Shown piece by piece: positions 21,611 through 22,731 of a DNA stretch of 22,731 bases. This DNA is from a virus. The stretch's first letter is position 1, and every line of letters begins with the position of its first letter. Location of the stretch: positions 1 through 22,731 of the IMG/VR virus record IMGVR_UViG_3300010885_029422; one strand, 5' to 3'. A program made the translations under genes and the position numbers. The notes beneath the pieces were generated by a model. It searched no databases and was not told the origin of the DNA. It worked only from the letters and a program-made list of their open reading frames with translations.

Positions 21611-21993
21611 TATATTAAATTAATCAATTTATACTTAGTAGATTCTATTAATGCCATAATCTCATCAACTTGATTTTGTATATAAGAGTCTTGAGTTATT
21701 CTCTGTCTTTTTAATTCAACATATTTTGACAATCCATCGAAATACATTTTATAACTTCCGTCTTCTCTTACAATCCCTGATATTTTATATCCGTAAATAA
21801 TTCCATATTTACCTTGATAAGATTCTACTAAACTATCTACTAAATCAATAATTTCATCGTAATATGTGTTTAGAGCCATGTGAGCAGAAAAAGATCCTAC
21901 ATTTTGAGCTTGCCAATGATATACATGGGCTTGATTTCTAGATGCTAATAAAGTTGATACAAATTCTGCTATCGCTTGTGGATTTTCTTCCAT
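21610..21993 (-). CDS. Dps/ferritin-like small four-helix protein (127 aa)
   Basis: A 127-residue helical protein. HWQAQNVGSFSAH places His26-Trp27 and His38 twelve residues apart, and LVDSLVES adds Asp53 and Glu57. This H-x11-H-x14-D-x3-E spacing is exactly that of the Dps ferroxidase site (E. coli His51, His63, Asp78, Glu82). The Asp67 position of E. coli Dps is Asn42 here. YQGKYG (59-64) is a box I recall from a phage family of this type. It is shorter than Dps (about 167 aa) and has a beta-like hairpin insertion (ISGIVREDGSYKMYFDGL). It could bind metal or DNA, or be a structural four-helix remnant. It lies in a chain of small overlapping genes. Confidence 0.62.
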   Translation of the reverse strand: MEENPQAIAEFVSTLLASRNQAHVYHWQAQNVGSFSAHMALNTYYDEIIDLVDSLVESYQGKYGIIYGYKISGIVREDGSYKMYFDGLSKYVELKRQRITQDSYIQNQVDEIMALIESTKYKLINLI

Positions 21994-21997
21994 AATA

Positions 21998-22603
21998 TTA
22001 TTTCTTTTTATCTATTTTATCTTCTTTGGCTGGCTTCTTTGATTTTTCAACTCTTTCAAGTTTATCCATTAAATCATCAATCTGATGCGCTAATTTAGCA
22101 ATATGTTCTTTATGTGTGCGAGAATTTTTTGGATCTTCTTTCGCCATATCTACGTGTGTCTTTCTCTTTTTCTCTAATGCGTCAATTGCGCTAGTGATTT
22201 TACTAGAAACATGAGCTTTCTTTTCTTCCAACTCTTCTAATTGTTTCATATGACCAGCATGTAATCCTTCTGCTACTTTAGTGGCCTCTTCTTGACTTGG
22301 ATATATGCCATGAATTTCTTCTGCTGTAATAGAATGAGCTCTTAAACCATCCATAGGATTGATTTCTTTTACCATTCCTGCAACCGTACAACCTCTGTAA
22401 GGTTTAATTGCTGCGTGAATTTCTCCTATTTTATTTTCGTACTTTGCTTTTTTCTTAGATCCAGAAGGATTTTTTGCATGTAATGCAGCTGCGACTCCCA
22501 TTTCTGCGCGTTTTTCTTTGCTTTTACCTTTGAATTGAGGCGCGTCTGATTTTTGAAAGTCTTTTACGACGGTTCCTATAGGAGTTTTTTTTGTGATTGG
22601 CAT
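21998..22603 (-). CDS. Modular protein with SDAPQFKGKS box and coiled-coil tail (201 aa)
   Basis: The chosen start, ATG at 22601-22603, gives MPITKKTPIGTVVKDFQKSD followed by APQFKGKSKEKRAEMGVAAA. This box opens many small proteins of T4-like and other aquatic phages. Residues 55-110 include YRGCTVAGMVKEINPMDGLR. The rest is a Lys/Glu/His-rich coiled coil (about residues 115-195). The frame is open to an ATG at 22651, which would overlap the upstream gene by 34 nt; the later ATG removes the overlap, begins at the conserved box and sits 15 nt after an ATATTTATA motif. Function is unknown; a structural or core role is inferred from its neighbours. Confidence 0.6.
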   Translation of the reverse strand: MPITKKTPIGTVVKDFQKSDAPQFKGKSKEKRAEMGVAAALHAKNPSGSKKKAKYENKIGEIHAAIKPYRGCTVAGMVKEINPMDGLRAHSITAEEIHGIYPSQEEATKVAEGLHAGHMKQLEELEEKKAHVSSKITSAIDALEKKRKTHVDMAKEDPKNSRTHKEHIAKLAHQIDDLMDKLERVEKSKKPAKEDKIDKKK

Positions 22604-22617
22604 TTTGCGTAATTTAC

Positions 22618-22731
22618 TTATAAATATGTCTCTTTCTGTTCTTTTATCCATTGTTTAACCTCATCATACATCTTAGTTTTATCTACTTCTGACCAACTTT
22701 CTACATCTCCTGATTCTGAAACATAGCTATC
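22618..22731 (-). CDS. C-terminal fragment of an unknown gene (cut by the right edge)
   Basis: The frame is open from the window edge and reads 37 codons (DSYVSESGDVESWSEVDKTK, then MYDEVKQWIKEQKETYL) to a TAA at 22618-22620. The piece is acidic then helical. It is too short to identify. It is tightly followed by the SDAPQFKGKS-box gene and in the same direction. Confidence 0.6.
   Translation of the reverse strand, partial: DSYVSESGDVESWSEVDKTKMYDEVKQWIKEQKETYL
22619..22627 (-). promoter_or_regulatory. ATATTTATA motif before the SDAPQFKGKS-box gene
   Basis: Exact ATATTTATA on the minus strand, overlapping the stop codon of the upstream fragment and ending 15 nt before the preferred ATG at 22603. 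It supports that start over the ATG at 22651, which would place the motif inside the gene. Confidence 0.4.

Noticed and set aside
6088-22627. TATAAATA on the plus strand as T4-type late promoters firing rightwards
   Set aside because: No plus-strand gene exists to be expressed; the sites sit before minus-strand starts, so the reverse-complement reading is more sensible.
1-22731. Stop-codon reassignment, frameshifted genes, CRISPR array, insertion sequence or attachment site
   Set aside because: Genes end normally with TAA, TAG or TGA; no broken frames, spaced direct repeats, transposase, integrase or tRNA-adjacent repeats were seen.

Overview
The window is a stretch of a tailed-phage genome: the head, neck and DNA-packaging module of a distant T4-like myovirus. 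Every supported gene lies on the minus strand, so the genes read from position 22731 down to position 1. Gaps are tiny, with several TAATG stop/start overlaps. The DNA is AT-rich and the starts lack Shine-Dalgarno purine runs; they are preceded by A-rich, G-poor leaders such as AAATAATATGG. That style fits phages of Bacteroidota (Flavobacterium-like hosts). The host is inferred and was not searched.

Layout in the direction of transcription. (1) 22731-19832: a C-terminal gene fragment, then six small proteins made of short modules that recur across T4-like phages (SDAPQFKGKS box, Dps-like four-helix protein, RARHHCENPGPK box, zinc ribbons, a GHRPG-TQHQWAMARVNSF domain). Several have a short N-terminal amphipathic helix ending in (I/L)xE, like a T4 capsid-targeting peptide. 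(2) 19830-16370: a GH19 endolysin, a 615-residue conserved T4-like protein with nuclease-like residues, a 76-residue unknown and a spanin-like membrane protein. (3) 16368-12819: large terminase (gp17) and portal (gp20). (4) 12783-9918: four head-core-region proteins, including a 40-residue basic protein. (5) 9918-6167: prohead protease (gp21), acidic scaffold (gp22) and major capsid protein (gp23), with a 273-nt regulatory gap between gp21 and gp22 and a UUCG terminator after gp23. (6) 6076-1: a PhoH-like ATPase, neck/tail-completion proteins gp13, gp14 and gp15, a beta-helix fibre or spike protein, a small virion protein and the start of a fibre gene that runs off the left edge.

Together the genes build a prohead (20, 21, 22, 23 plus core proteins), fill it (17), close and connect it (13, 14, 15) and release progeny (GH19 enzyme, spanin candidate). 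The order 17-20-core-21-22-23-phoH-13-14-15 differs from T4, where 13-14-15 precede 17, and the sheath and tube genes 18 and 19 are absent between 17 and 20.

The most notable observations are a recurrent sense-strand motif ATATTTATA placed 14-15 nt before several start codons (candidate late promoter), the recurrent capsid-targeting-like N-termini, and a 127-residue protein that keeps the exact spacing of the Dps ferroxidase ligands. No tRNA, CRISPR array, insertion sequence or integrase was seen.
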